From: Cladopsammia gracilis
Taxonomy: Eukaryota; Cnidaria; Anthozoa; Scleractinia; Dendrophylliidae
Assembly (NCBI GenBank): GCA_022457155.1
Contig: JAJGOT010000034.1
Location: 62,001-126,000, forward strand
Reading direction: 5' to 3'
Length of the DNA: 64,000 bases
Below, in pieces: positions 13,062 through 25,099 of the stretch. Both the position numbers and the translations under genes were made by a program. The notes beneath the pieces are model-generated. The model saw nothing but the letters and a program-made list of their open reading frames with translations, made no database searches and had not been told where the DNA came from. Every line of letters begins with the position of its first letter. Positions within the stretch are counted from its first letter, which is position 1.

Positions 13062-14139
13062 ACAAAATACAATTTTATCAGCTCTATATCTTGAAACCAC
13101 TTCAAATAAGAATGTTCTAGAACATGCATGTGCGTGAAAATCCCCCCTTTCGATCTTCTAGTATATAAGCATGTTTCGTGATTCGCTTTAGCAAAGTGAA
13201 AAAGTCACAAAATAAATTATGTTTTCTTCACTTCTTATGACAACTAAGTGACCTGATCTCTTATATCGCTATTAAATGACGACACGAACTTTCTGGTTGG
13301 TGGATGTGAGTGCATTAGTAGTGACAGTGGATGTGCGGTTAGTGGATATGTGCACAGGGGATAATCGTCGAAATCTTGCCCTGAAAAAAAAACTGAAATC
13401 ACTTTATAACTCGTTGGCGTAACGCCACGAGTAGTAAGTGCTTGTTACATTATTTTGTCGTTCTTTACACAACTTTAACATCGAATAACCAAATACAAGG
13501 ACAGCATGGGGACATATGGCAGTCAATCTTAGTTAAAATAATGTTTGTGGATATTTATCTCCTGGAAAGCTACATACAGTAAGTACAATTTAAACGAGTT
13601 GAACATTTAGTTTGAAAGAAAGTGAAATCAGTATTATCTGACGATTTGTTTGGTATTGAAATAGTACTTTTTAACTAAATAGTCACCCGTACCCATGGAG
13701 ACGACGTTGAAGATAGGGGAGATTAGGGAGTTTGACGCTGGAGTGGGGGTTCGGTGAAGCAAAACATCCAGGAGAGGAGATGGTCTCGACGTTTCGTGTT
13801 TACGAGTTGGCTCATAGTAGCCTTTGATTCATAGGGTCTCTACTATAGTAAACTGTTGTTATGATTTGTACTAACCTTGACATAAATGTCACTCATTGCC
13901 TCACCCATGACTAAAACCTCGTCTAGTATGATGTTACTGGCACCTATTTTTGTATGAAAAATAAGCCATTTTTCGACACGTGTCGAACGCTAGAAGCTAC
14001 CGAGCTCACCTTCCTGTCAGTTATATAATACAAGGTAAGATAGATGGACTAAAAATCGCTCAAAAATCGTTAAAACACAGTATAAAGACAGAAAACAACA
14101 CCAATAAGTGTTTCATCGATTTTATTCAACGATTTTATT
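13062..14139. other. Spacer with one degenerate satellite unit
   Basis: No gene seen. About 13680-13795 carries a diverged copy of the roughly 120-130-bp satellite described at 16620 and 37845 (CCCATGGAGACGACGTTG, then a G-rich stretch and GGTGAAGCAAAAC). Confidence 0.45.
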
Positions 14140-14560
14140 TTATATATTCGCTTAAACAGTTCAGTTCGCAATCCCATACAATGTCGTTAATATATTTTCA
14201 AATACCATCAAGATGCAAACATTATCCTTGGATGTCCTGTGGTTGTATTTCATTGGTCAGTTAAGTCCACAAAACAGGAGGCGGAGGGTTTCATGGGAAG
14301 GAGGCAAAAATCACTGTATACGCCCACAACTCCACGCGCATCACGCTTGAAAAAGAGCGATGGCTGAAACGGGCTCTCTTCTCTGTGGGGACTCCCTTGG
14401 GAGAAGCGAGGAAGGGAAGAAAGAAAGGGGAGAAAGAGTGCTTTATCTCATGCACTCCAGCCTCAGCGCGCTTTATATTTTTCTTTATTGGTCTATATTA
14501 TATAAACATCAATGAAGTACAAGGATTTCTCCCACTGTGGAAAAACCATATCTTGACACA
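14140..14560. repeat. Dispersed repeat block, copy 1 of 3
   Basis: The segment around CAATCCCATACAATGTCGTT through GGGCTCTCTTCTCTG and GCGCGCTTTATATTT recurs at about 34893-35376 and 36976-37480. The second of those matches also marks the left part of the large duplication. No protein-coding pattern is shared between the copies. Confidence 0.65.
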
Positions 14561-14976
14561 TATGAAGATATCAATTTTATTCTCCCTTTGAAAAATGAAG
14601 ATATTAATATCTTTACGTAAACTACCATGTTTGCACTTATTATACGTCAAACAAGTTAAAAGGTGTTGGTCTACAATCGAAACATCTTCGGATCTTTGTC
14701 TAAAATCTTCGAACATCTTCGACAATCCTCGCAAATGATCGAAAACGTTCGGAAACGTTCGTACAACCTTTGGACAGTATTTGGAGAATCTTTGGAAACT
14801 TGGTTAAAACTTCGCTATTAGAGTTGTTTATGTAATAAACAAAATATTACACGGCTGCTTGGCGATATGCCATTTCTCTTCTCGTGTTCAACTTGATATC
14901 CAGTTGAACACTCGAAGACAAATGTCTTGAATTGATCTCCGCACACCCATGTATTTCTATCGCCTCAACTTCCCCA

Positions 14977-15400
14977 AGTGCTGGAAATAATTCTTCTTAC
15001 TTACAAGGACCGTTCAAACCTCCATTTTGATCGGACATTTTACAAAATTGGTCGGACATCCGCCATTTTGGATTTTTCCTGAGACACAATCCGTTAGCAT
15101 ACACGACGTGCTTTAAGAAAGTTTGCAATGCATTGTAGGGCGATTTCAAATGGCACGGCCTTTTCTGAATTTTCTCGAATCGAGAGAGCCTTTGACAGCA
15201 AAATAAATGGTTCATACAAACAGCGTAAATTCTTATTGTAATGTTTTTGGAATCAAAAGCGACGAGTAACAAGACTTTCAAAGCAAAAGCTAAGTAATTA
15301 CTATGCTCGGTCACCATGTCCGAGCATAATTTAAAATTGGTCGGACATTTTCGGATTTTGGTCGGACAATGTCCGATGACCTACTGTTATTTCCAGCACT
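14977..15400. mobile_element. MITE with GGTCGGACATTTT internal repeats
   Basis: Termini AGTGCTGGAAATAA and its exact complement lie at 14977 and 15387-15400. Subterminal GGTCGGACATTTT/AATGTCCGA words occur on both sides. A 106-codon minus-strand frame crosses the element but has no recognisable domain and is left uncalled. Confidence 0.55.
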
Positions 15401-16126
15401 GTTCCCTATCCACGATATCCCCAAGCAGCGTCTACAGAGGAGATAGCAACTAATAAGTCATTTTGCCGTTTGCAGCGTGAAAGAAAATATTAAAAAAAAA
15501 ACATCATGTATTAACAAGACAGTTTCATCCTAAGATGTTTATAGCATTAGCAGCAAACCCCTATCTATAAGTAACGCGTTTTCAACTGACTAGAAAGATA
15601 TCAGATTGGAACTTGTTACCATCCAGCATTATTGATTATCTTTATTTTAACTCGTGAATACACATAACGTTGAACGAGTTACAGCAATGCGACAAAGTTT
15701 AACTCGATCGATCGATCGCTCGGTCGGCTGTTAATGTTGATAAACTGCAAGGCTGATCTGACTACGTAAAAAAGTTGAATTTGCGAGACACCCGCTGAAT
15801 ACGACAGAAACCAATAAAGCAGGGTAGCAACCGCGGACAGCTGTTTCGCTCTGTTGGAGCTCGTCAGCGCGGTGTAGCTTGTATCAAACTAAAAACGACT
15901 ACAAGAATGCAGTCGCAAATAGATTGCACAATGACCCGTTCACAATATCAAGTTCCGTACCTTGGAACCAACTTATCACCCGCATCACGCGTGTCACATC
16001 ACGTGTTGCGGGGAACAAGCCGTCCCAAGATGTCACAATGGTGTCTCGAAAAGAAGAATGTACATGGCAAGCCATAAAGACATTCAAACGCATGGACAAC
16101 ACCACGCTGAAAGAAAACACAGCATA

Positions 16127-16406
16127 GAGCAGTTTTCAATTGAGTCGAAAGTAATTACACAATTGCTTTGGTTTTGCATTGCTACGCTTTGTGATTGGCT
16201 AAAATATCTCGCGCCACTTTCTCAACCAATCAGAAGTAAAACCAAAACCAATCGTGACTTGCTCGCACGCGTTTTTCCGCGCTTGACGCCGCCGACATGT
16301 AATTGCTTCGAGCTCTGATTGATTCATTGGATTGTTTACAACTGCTGTGATTGGTCAGAGTAATTACTTTGGTTTTGGTTTTACGACACTCAGTTAAAAA
16401 CTGCTC
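16127..16406. mobile_element. MITE, 280 bp, TA-flanked, CCAAT-rich
   Basis: Inverted ends GAGCAGTTTTCAATTGAG and the complement of CTCAGTTAAAAACTGCTC are flanked by TA on both sides. The interior has repeated GATTGGT/ACCAAT and TTTGGTTTTG words. I recall this sequence type as a very abundant short element in coral genomes; that recollection was not checked. Confidence 0.7.
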
Positions 16407-16472
16407 TATCGGATCTAGTTAAGACCTACGGTTCCAAAATAAGCTAAAATATATGAAAATAGAACTGAAAAC

Positions 16473-18854
16473 TGCAAAACACTGCAAACGACAATGCAGT
16501 AAACGATACGTCGGATCTACGAAAGACTAGGATTAGACTAAGATTAAGTCTTTCGTAGATCCTACGTATCGATTACAGCATTATCGTTTGCGGTCTTTTA
16601 CAGTTTTTTCCTGTTAATATTGAGCCCGCGATATGTAATGGTCATCAGCCTTACCCATGGGGTCGGCGTTAGAAGGAGGGGAGGGTGGGGAGTATGACTT
16701 AATAGTGAGCAAAACGTCTAGGATGAGGGGGGGGGGGGGGGCGGTAAACATTGAGCCCGCGATATGTAATGGTCATCTGCCTTACCCATGGGGACGGCGT
16801 TGGAGGAAGGGGAGGGGGTGGGAAGTTGGACTTAGGGGGTGGGGGGTCGGTGATTCAAAACGTTTTGAAGATGAGGGGTCCGAGCAATTATTTGTTAGCC
16901 TTGAGTATCCTTCTAAGACAAATGTCTTCATTCTTCATCACACACCTGTCACAAGTACATGTAACGTTTATTTCAAATATACAATTACAAAACATCTATT
17001 ATGTCTTGACTCAGAACTACATAACCAATTAGGTCATTTTCCTTTTTGCAGCGTGGAAGGAAATCTTAAAAAAAAAAAACAGACTAAGAAGGCAGTTTAG
17101 ACGCCAGGAGCCGTAACGGTTACATCAGTAGCAAATTTTGTATCTATAAGAAACGCGTTTTTTAAACTAGAAATATATCATAATGGAACTGGTTACCAGC
17201 TACAGTAGCATTATTGATCATCTCTATTTTTTATTAATTCTTATTACTTTTTAGATAATCGAAGTCAAACGGTTCATGTTAATTTGGACTTAACATTTGG
17301 ATGAGGTCCGTGTTACCTTAAACTGTCTTCTGCATATTTCAATATTCATTTTTGACATTTTTTAACTATGTGGATTAAACAGTTCATCATACGATTCTTT
17401 CAAAGATTTGTAGCCATTTCTGATACATTGTCTGAGCACTTCGCATTGACCACATCATCACAGTTTAGCTTCTGAGCCTCCCAAATCAACTCCTCTTCAT
17501 CAAAATCCTGAATAGGAAACAATGGTGGCTAAGGCACCGCTTTGTGCATGTCATTCTGTGAGCGCATTTGTCGTAGATTTTCTCTCCATATTTGGACAGT
17601 TGTTCTTGGATCTGGGTCATCGTGGTACAGTTCCATACAAAAAAACGTTGCCTTTTTCTCCATTGCAAAACACTGCAAACGACAATGCAGTAAACGATAC
17701 GTCGGATCTACGAAAGACTAGGATTAGACTAAGATTAAGTCTTTCGTAGATCCTACGTATCGATTACAGCATTATCGTTTGCGGTCTTTTACAGTTTTTT
17801 CCTGTTAATATTGAGCCCGCGATGTGTAATGGTCATCAGCCTTACCCATGGGGTCGGCGTTAGAAGGAGGGGAGGGTGGGGAGTATGACTTAATAGTGAG
17901 CAAAACGTCTAGGATGAAGGGGGGGGGGGGCGGTAAACATTGAGCCCGCGATATGTAATGGTCATCTGCCTTACCCATGGGGACGGCGTTGGAGGAAGGG
18001 GAGGGGGTGGGAAGTTGGACTTAGGGGGTGGGGGGTCGGTGATTCAAAACGTTTTGAAGATGAGGGGTCCGAGCAATTATTTGTTAGCCTTGAGTATCCT
18101 TCTAAGACAAATGTCTTCATTCTTCATCACACACCTGTCACAAGTACATGTAACGTTTATTTCAAATATACAATTACAAAACATCTATTATGTCTTGACT
18201 CAGAACTACATAACCAATTAGGTCATTTTCCTTTTTGCAGCGTGGAAGGAAATCTTAAAAAAAAAAACAGACTAAGAAGGCAGTTTAGACGCCAGGAGCC
18301 GTAACGGTTACATCAGTAGCAAATTTTGTATCTATAAGAAACGCGTTTTTTAAACTAGAAATATATCATAATGGAACTGGTTACCAGCTACAGTAGCATT
18401 ATTGATCATCTCTATTTTTTATTAATTCTTATTACTTTTTAGATAATCGAAGTCAAACGGTTCATGTTAATTTGGACTTAACATTTGGATGAGGTCCGTG
18501 TTACCTTAAACTGTCTTCTGCATATTTCAATATTCATTTTTGACATTTTTTAACTATGTGGATTAAACAGTTCATCATACGATTCTTTCAAAGATTTGTA
18601 GCCATTTCTGATACATTGTCTAAGCACTTCGCATTGACCACATCATCACAGTTTAGCTTCTGAGCCTCCCAAATCAACTCCTCTTCATCAAAATCCTGAA
18701 TAGGAAACAGTGGTGGCTGAGGCACTGCCTTGTGCATGTCATTCTGTGAGCGCAATTGTCGTAGATTTTCTCTCCATATTTTGACAGTTGTTCTTGGATC
18801 TGGGTCATCGTGGTACAGTTCCATACAAAAAAACGTTGCCTTTTTCTCCATTGC
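16473..18854. repeat. Tandem duplication, 1.19-kb unit, two copies
   Basis: 16473-17663 repeats as 17664-18854 with very few differences (an offset of about 1191 bp). Each unit starts with a hairpin of about 110 bp (arms around CGTAGGATCTACGAAAGACT), then two G-rich satellite units, then AT-rich DNA, and ends inside the last exon of the gene at 18588-20878. The join lies at a shared TGCAAAAC-like sequence. The Gly-rich frames here are satellite translations. Confidence 0.85.
17400..17662 (-). pseudogene. Duplicated fragment of the coiled-coil gene's last exon
   Basis: This is the 3' part of the terminal exon of the downstream gene (18588-18897), carried along by the 1.19-kb tandem duplication. 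It keeps the C-terminal reading frame ending in MATNL but lacks the splice acceptor and the exon's first part. An in-frame TAG at 17529-17531 replaces the CAG (Gln) of the intact copies. It is therefore a dead fragment downstream of the real gene. Confidence 0.85.
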
Positions 18855-20878
18855 TTGGAGGCTTTTCTCTTGAGCCATTTTTCGGAGGCCGCTTTTTCTA
18901 AGAAGAAAAACTTCGTCAATTTTTCCCTGCTTTAGTTTAACGACCTTCAAACATCCCACGCCGATTTTAGGATCGGTCAACGTGAAGTGGCACATTTACA
19001 AATATACATGAACACCTCAATTTTTGAAAAACACATAAATCGATGGAAGTAACTGTTGCCTGGAGAGCAATGTCCAGTATTTTAACTTTTTTTACCTTCC
19101 AACAGTGCACTCCGCATATTTCAGAGTTTAAAGATGAATTACAGTCCGTACTGCGCAATCTCAGCTCGGCAATGTTTGTGAGACTCAGAAACAAAGAACG
19201 TTTCCTTGCGAAAATGAAAATTACGGGACAAACTTACCTTTTCTTTCATTATTAACGGTATTGTCCTTGCCAAACAATAATAACAAGTAAAACAACCGCA
19301 AATTTTTCCCAAACCGACGTTTCAGCTCATCGAGCATTCGTAAACACGACGGCCGTAATGGCGGACTGACGGTTTACTCCCATTTATTCCATGTATGCTA
19401 TTACCGAAGTGTAACATATCAAATAATTCAAAACAAAACTGAAATGAAAACAAACCCCGAGATTGAGCAGTACGGACTGTAATTCAGCTTTAAGATTCAA
19501 GACACTCGGAATCATATATTTATTATAACTCGAGGCCAAATATGACCATACAAAAGAACATGTAGCATTACTGGGCTTATTATTTTTATTGAGATTATTC
19601 CATCACGATTCTGTCACCAAACGTTTTCTTAGAAAAAGACGTTGACTTTCAGAGAGTCGGGTTTTTCCCTCTGAAGCTCGCGGGCGAAGTGCGAAGCTTC
19701 GATACACTATACTCGCTCTAGACCTTTTCGGCCGCTTTAGCTTTCGCCATTTTTCGGCGCATCCGCACAAAAATACGGATTGTTTAGTAGTCCATCAAAA
19801 GATTGGGTAATATTCAACGTGTTTAAATCATGATGTTTAAGCTTACGTGATCTCGGTTATTGTGACTTGGCGATGTTTTAGTGCTTGTCCCAGTTCAATC
19901 TCGATTCGTTCTACTTGATCCATCAGCTGTCCTCTCGTGTCTTTCACCATCTGTTCTCGTTCTTCTGCTAATTGCTGTTTCTTACATTCCTCAATGATCC
20001 ACCTGGATAAACATTGTTTAAGAAAGTTATTGATGTGAGTTCTGTGAATATAGAAAAAATTATATCAAGACTAAATGCATCAGTTTCACTCAAATAACGC
20101 AGCGATAATCCAATCAGAATTCGAAGCAAAAATCATTCGCCCGGTGAAAAGCGCGGGAAAATACCGGACTGCTTTATTTTACCGGATTGAACAGGGGCGG
20201 GAGCCGGGAGAATAGGGGGTGGGAGGAGTACCGGAGGCGGGAGAGGAAAGGGCGGGAAAATACCGGACTGCTTTATTTTACCGGATTGGACAGGGAGCGG
20301 GAGGGGTACGGGAGGCAGGAGGGGAAAGGGCGGGAAGCGGGAGTTCTAACAGGGCGGGAATCGAGAGAAAAATGCTAAACGCGGGGCGGGAGCAACGCGG
20401 TAAAGGAGCGGGAGGGAGTTGGGAGAAAAAGGTGCGGGAGGCGGGAGATATTGACCCCCCCTGTAAACCCACCCCCGACTTTTTTGATACATAAACAAGG
20501 ACAAATCGATTAAAGCAGGCATTGTGGTTCGTTACCGTTTTCAATAAAAAATGAAAAAAGATAAAGCAAGACAGCAACGAAAAATTCATGGGTAAAATAC
20601 TCAGCGATCAAATAAACAAAGGTTTTCTGTCAGACACAAACTCTTACTTTGTAGTTTCAATCTTCTCCTCCATTGCACGGATTGTTGCTTGCATGCGGTA
20701 GAGTTCTCTTTCTATTTGTTTTCTGTTGAACAATAAAACATCAATGATAAAAAACTCCAGACAAAGAATCGAAAAATACTTTTTTAAAAAGCGTCATTAG
20801 AAATTCTTACATTGACTTTTCTCTTCTTTGGCCGTTACCAAAACAGTTCAAACGTCTTAAGAATCTTAGAAGTCCCAT
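18588..20878 (-). CDS. Unrecognised 202-aa coiled-coil protein, four exons, paralog A
   Basis: Exons on the minus strand are 20811-20878 (ATG), 20648-20722, 19847-20002 and 18588-18897 (TGA). All introns are GT..AG, the last acceptor has a pyrimidine tract (TTTTTCTTCTTAG), and the phases join without a break. The protein starts MGLLRFLRRLNCFG, a basic and possibly membrane-binding N-terminus. Residues about 23-100 are a heptad-like charged coiled coil (KQIERELYRMQATIRAMEEK, then WIIEECKKQQLAEE). Next comes a conserved FFCMELY...DPDPRTTV..WRENLRQ block, and the tail is acidic (DFDEEELIWEAQ). I do not recognise the family. The paralog at 40962-43899 keeps every splice site and nearly every residue, which argues for a real, selected gene. 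A CCAAT box (GGACCAATC) lies upstream near 20993. Confidence 0.8.
20196..20455. repeat. G-rich minisatellite (GGCGGGAG-like units)
   Basis: Irregular repeats of GGCGGGAG and GGGAAAATACCGGACTGC, with repeated GGG runs on the plus strand. It lies in the intron between the second and third coding exons of the coiled-coil gene. The corresponding place in paralog B (about 43400-43430) lacks most of it, so it expanded or was lost after duplication. G-quadruplex potential is likely from the spaced GGG runs. Confidence 0.7.
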
Positions 20879-21230
20879 AATCGCAATTCTCGGAATAAAA
20901 GCACACGGAAAACGTTAACGAAGACCTCGCACAGTTTTATCCACTGAAACTGTCTTTCTACGTTCAGTGGCTATTGTGATGTATTAGGCGTTGGACCAAT
21001 CAAAAATGAGCACGCGCGCCTCAAATGTGCGCGCGCGTTTTACCTTATACACGCGCAATGCCATGACAATCGGCAATTTTGCAACGAAATACATTTGTGA
21101 GACCACCATTAAGAATGTCAGCCGGCATACTCTTATACGACTAATACCAGAGATGCTATGACAGTTACGAATTTTATTGCTGCGTTGCATAATCACAAAA
21201 TCATATATTATGTTTTAACTGAGAATGTAA

Positions 21231-21312
21231 TCTTTTCACGAGCGTGGAATCGAACCTGTAATCTAATGACCTTCCGCACGCCAGTCAGATGCCACCACTG
21301 AGCTACGAGAGA
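21231..21312 (-). repeat. tRNA-derived SINE-like sequence, copy A
   Basis: The minus strand has an A-box-like TAGCTCAGTGG and a B-box-like GGTTCGATTCC at tRNA-like spacing. The T-stem does not pair (ACAGG against CCACG), so it is not called a functional tRNA. A diverged copy lies at 44262-44345 in the second copy of the large duplication. Confidence 0.55.
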
Positions 21313-22320
21313 CTCGTGGCAAGCTAAGCCATATGCTAGGTTCATATATGACACGCGTCCTACGTACTGCTATGATCCGCAATGACGAAAGCGTCATAAC
21401 TTCTAAATTGCTTTCAGTCATTGCTATCAGTCAGTCGTGGTGCAAGATACTGTTTTTTTCATGACGGGCTTGAATAAACGCTTGCGGAACTCATCTGCGC
21501 TTTAGAGAACTGAATGAGAGTTTTGTTTCATTTATCATTAAGCAGGACGCAGACAAATGACAGCATCTCGCAGCTGTTCTTTTCCTTTATGGATGGTTGC
21601 CATTCTCGGAGCCCCAGGGGAAGATAATGGGGCAACAAAGGTCGAAACGGCAAAACGACTATTGTTAGCTGATTTTTTCCCGCCTTTTTCCACATTTACT
21701 TAGCCCCATTATATCTGTCCTAGGTCTCCGAGTATAGAAAATACGCGGAGAAACATTGACGCGAAAACTGTCTTTGATCCCTATTATTCCGCCAAAGCCA
21801 TTTCTAACAACTGTTTACCGAAGTGGAGGTGGCTGATGGTGAATATTCACCGTCCCGCGAAGCGGCGAGGTTAAATATCCACCACTGGCTACTGACACTG
21901 AAGTGAATAGTTGTTTTAGTATATACAACAACAGTGAGATAATATAAAGAAAATGATGAACTTTAAATCAATTATTCATGTCAACGATTACAATTTTCGC
22001 GCGTAAATTGGTTGGAGGTAAATAGCACTTGCTATCCCGAGTTTCAGTAGCCAATCAGAGCGCGCCAAAACGCTATTTACTGTTTCAGTACATACTTATG
22101 ATTATTAATTATACAGTGAGTAAAGAAAACATACGATCATAACTTTAATGACAATATAGTTACACTATACATTGCTTAGTAAACGTAAATCACTAATGAC
22201 TCCTAAGTAATTCCAACTTCCTGGTACATATACACTTAAAGTGAGGTTATAGAATTCATTAATAATCCATGATAATATTGAAATTTAGTTAAGACTGAGT
22301 GCCGAAAAAGAACTGACAAA

Positions 22321-22364
22321 GACAGTCAGACGTTTCGGGGATAACCCCTTCATCAGTGTTTGTG
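22321..22364 (-). ncRNA. Type I hammerhead ribozyme motif
   Basis: Minus-strand order is stem I 5' side, CTGATGA (22350-22356), stem II GGGG-TTAT-CCCC, GAAA (22333-22336), a two-base-pair stem III (AC/GU), cleavage C at 22329, then the stem I 3' side. Stem I pairs as 2 bp, a 2x2 internal loop and 3 bp. All conserved core residues are present. The very short stem III is typical of hammerheads in Penelope-like retroelements. No Penelope reverse transcriptase is visible nearby, so this is probably a truncated element end. Confidence 0.75.
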
Positions 22365-22771
22365 TTACTTTTACGAGTCAAACGCTCGTGCACACGTACA
22401 ATTTGTTATGTGTACGCTATTCAAAAATATTCAAATAAAACGCGAATTCGAGCGCGCGCTTAGCGCGCATAAATGTGACAGAGAATGAAACTTGAAGCCA
22501 CGCAGCAAAATCATTTTAATTTGTGCTATTAATAATCCATGACAGTTATGAAAAATCAAAAGGCGGTATTTGAGTCACATGTACACCTTTGTAAACCCCA
22601 ATACAAATCAACTGAGTTGATGAATTATTAAACAGTAGAATTAACTTTTGATACAGACACCTGCTCAGCTAATTAGTATTCGTTAACTTTTCATACAGAT
22701 CTCTACTCATTGTTTCATTTCATCGATACAATAAAATATTCGCGTCCCAGAAGGCGAAGGCTCGCCATTGT

Positions 22772-22814
<43 letters not shown>

Positions 22815-24420
22815 AAAAATGTCTTTCTAAAAGACAGAAAATTGTGAACAAACAAGAACATAAAGGCTGCTTCACCAGGGCAAAGAAAAGCCAAAAAAAA
22901 CTACTTTACTCCCTTTTTAAAATACTGCACAATTCTTGGAGTAATTTTGACATCCTTGCCCTCGGGTTTGTACAACCGCTCTGCCATTTTCAAACTGGAG
23001 AATCCAGAAATGTGTACACACCATACTGAGAGATTTGAGACAGGTGCATATCCAAAACTGGATCTATCTTTGCAAGCTTCATGCCTACATCAGAAGCAGG
23101 CAATCAGAAACTTATCTGAACAGCAGTTAGAGCGAGAATGAAAACCCTGCATATGTGGAAATATTTTTACAGTTTAAACATTATTGACCTGTTACAGTGT
23201 GACCTGAAAATTGTGATAATTATCATTTCCTGTTGCGGGGGTGGGGGGAGGCACTCGCATAGAAAATTGCGGGGGATAACCGTTAGAAATTTTAAAAGGA
23301 AGGTACTAGAACCCTGTTTTGTGGCTGTGGTTCACATTAATTTGTACCTCTAAGAGCTTACTGCTACTGGCACTCTGTATTAACCAAGTCATTCTGTTTC
23401 CCAAACTTATCCGATTTCTAATATGCTCCTTTTGCACTTTTTTTTAATTTTGAAGAGTAATTTCTAAACTGGTACTCAGGTAATCATTCTTGTGGCAAAA
23501 TTGCATGTTTCTTGGGTTGAAGAGTTCACACTTCAAGATCCTAAGAAACTTAAATTGTAAGAAATATGAGATTCCAAGATTTTATTTTCAAATGCTGTAC
23601 TTTTGAGACTCATAAAACATACCAACACAGCATTTCCTATCAACCCCTAGTTTGCACCATGGGATTTGACACACGTCTAACTTACAAAAGTCCTAGAAGA
23701 TAGGGGTTAAAAACACCCTAGACCGATCAACTATCAATGCATTGGCAATGATGTGTTGGATAGTGAACTGTCAACATAATGACTGTCTGGGAAAATAAAG
23801 GTATTTTCACAATAACATTTAGACCTTCAGACAACACAATATTATTAATAAGCCATTTCTGTGTCATGTAGAGTTCTGATGCCAAGTGCGTATTAGTGTT
23901 TGTTCACATGCAAATAAAAACTTATTTTCATAAGAATATTTTGGCACTTTGCCTTGCTTTGAAAAAGGAGGCTAAAGGCAACTTAGAAATGGCCTGTTGA
24001 CAATGAATCAAAAAAGTAACACAAGTCTGAGTGGCCCAACTCTTTCCTTTACACCCTATGATTTGAATGTCTGTAACAGGCCAAGCTACACTTATGAAAA
24101 TCTCAACTATTAACCTTTTATTAAACTTTCAAAAGTGCCAACAATGAAAATTCAAATAAAATCCAAAATTTCATTTTGTAAAAAATTGAAAAACAAATGT
24201 TAGCATGTAAAAGTACTTGTAACATGTAACATGTAACATGTAAAAGTTATGTGCAATCTGCAAGGCTTTTCAATAGTGTATAAGGTTTTTGATTTTGTAG
24301 ATATTTGTATTTTTCATGTACTTGTTTTGCCCCGCCCCGATTAGCTTTCCAGCTATTTGCAGGGCAAACAAATCAGTCAACTCTTTCATTATTATACTAA
24401 TTATACATTGTTGTTGTTTC
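22365..24420. other. Duplicated non-coding segment between coiled-coil and activator genes
   Basis: Much of 22840-23160 and 23640-24190 has counterparts at 46400-46760 and 47350-47900. No coding pattern survives in both copies. The matches include a CAACCCCTAGTTTGCACCAT segment and a GGAGGCTAAAGGCAACT segment, so this is ordinary duplicated spacer. Confidence 0.55.
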
Positions 24421-24459
24421 TTGTTGAATAAATTGTTGTTGTTGTTGTTGTTGTTGGCA
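24421..24459. repeat. TTG trinucleotide microsatellite
   Basis: Interrupted run of TTGTTG units. It is absent at the equivalent place of the second copy (about 47945). Confidence 0.8.
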
Positions 24460-25099
24460 AAGACAATTCATTTGAATGGTCACACAACAGGATTTCATCA
24501 ACAGACTAAAAAGTAGAGCAACACAACAATGTTGCCCTTATTGACTCTGGGAATGAAAGGGTTTAAACTGTCTGCCTTTACTTAATTTTAACCACCACAA
24601 CAAGATAGCAACGTTCAAGGTTATTATTGGATAAACTGATGTTAATGAGACCTGAGACAGTTGTACTAAGCCACTCACTGTTGGCATGTAACATTTTATT
24701 CCATAGTCCACTATTCGCACTGCATAAATTATAAGCAGAGCATATAAGACCAACAAAATATGAATAAATTGTCATTCCTTCAGGTGCAACAGCGAAGGAA
24801 ATATACAACTGTAAAGCAATTGGCATGTGGGTATTACGAGTGGGGGTGCGGGTCAGGGAAATTAACTCACCCACCCTCCCACCCCCTTTTCCGTTCGCAC
24901 TGTGTCTCTCGTGTCGCCGAGTTTCATCCAAAACCTTAATGCGATGCGATGATTGATGCAATGCGTAATAGTATACTTGTTAATTGTATGGCCTATTGTC
25001 ACGCAAATCTACATTTACATCTATAATTGTAATTCATAAAGGTTTCCCATACACGTGAATTGGTCAGCTTTCAATAGTTCAGCTTATTAAATAAATAAA

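Noticed and set aside
16657..17100. Glycine-rich protein frames around 16.7 and 18.0 kb
   Set aside because: They are translations of the G-rich satellite and shift with poly-G length between copies.
21231..21312. Functional tRNA gene
   Set aside because: A and B boxes are present, but the T-stem and acceptor do not pair and the second copy is more degraded.
22901..22994. Possible terminal exon on the minus strand (MAERLYKPEG..., acceptor GATTCTCCAG)
   Set aside because: The matching sequence in the second duplication copy (about 46490-46580) has in-frame stops, and no upstream exon could be joined.
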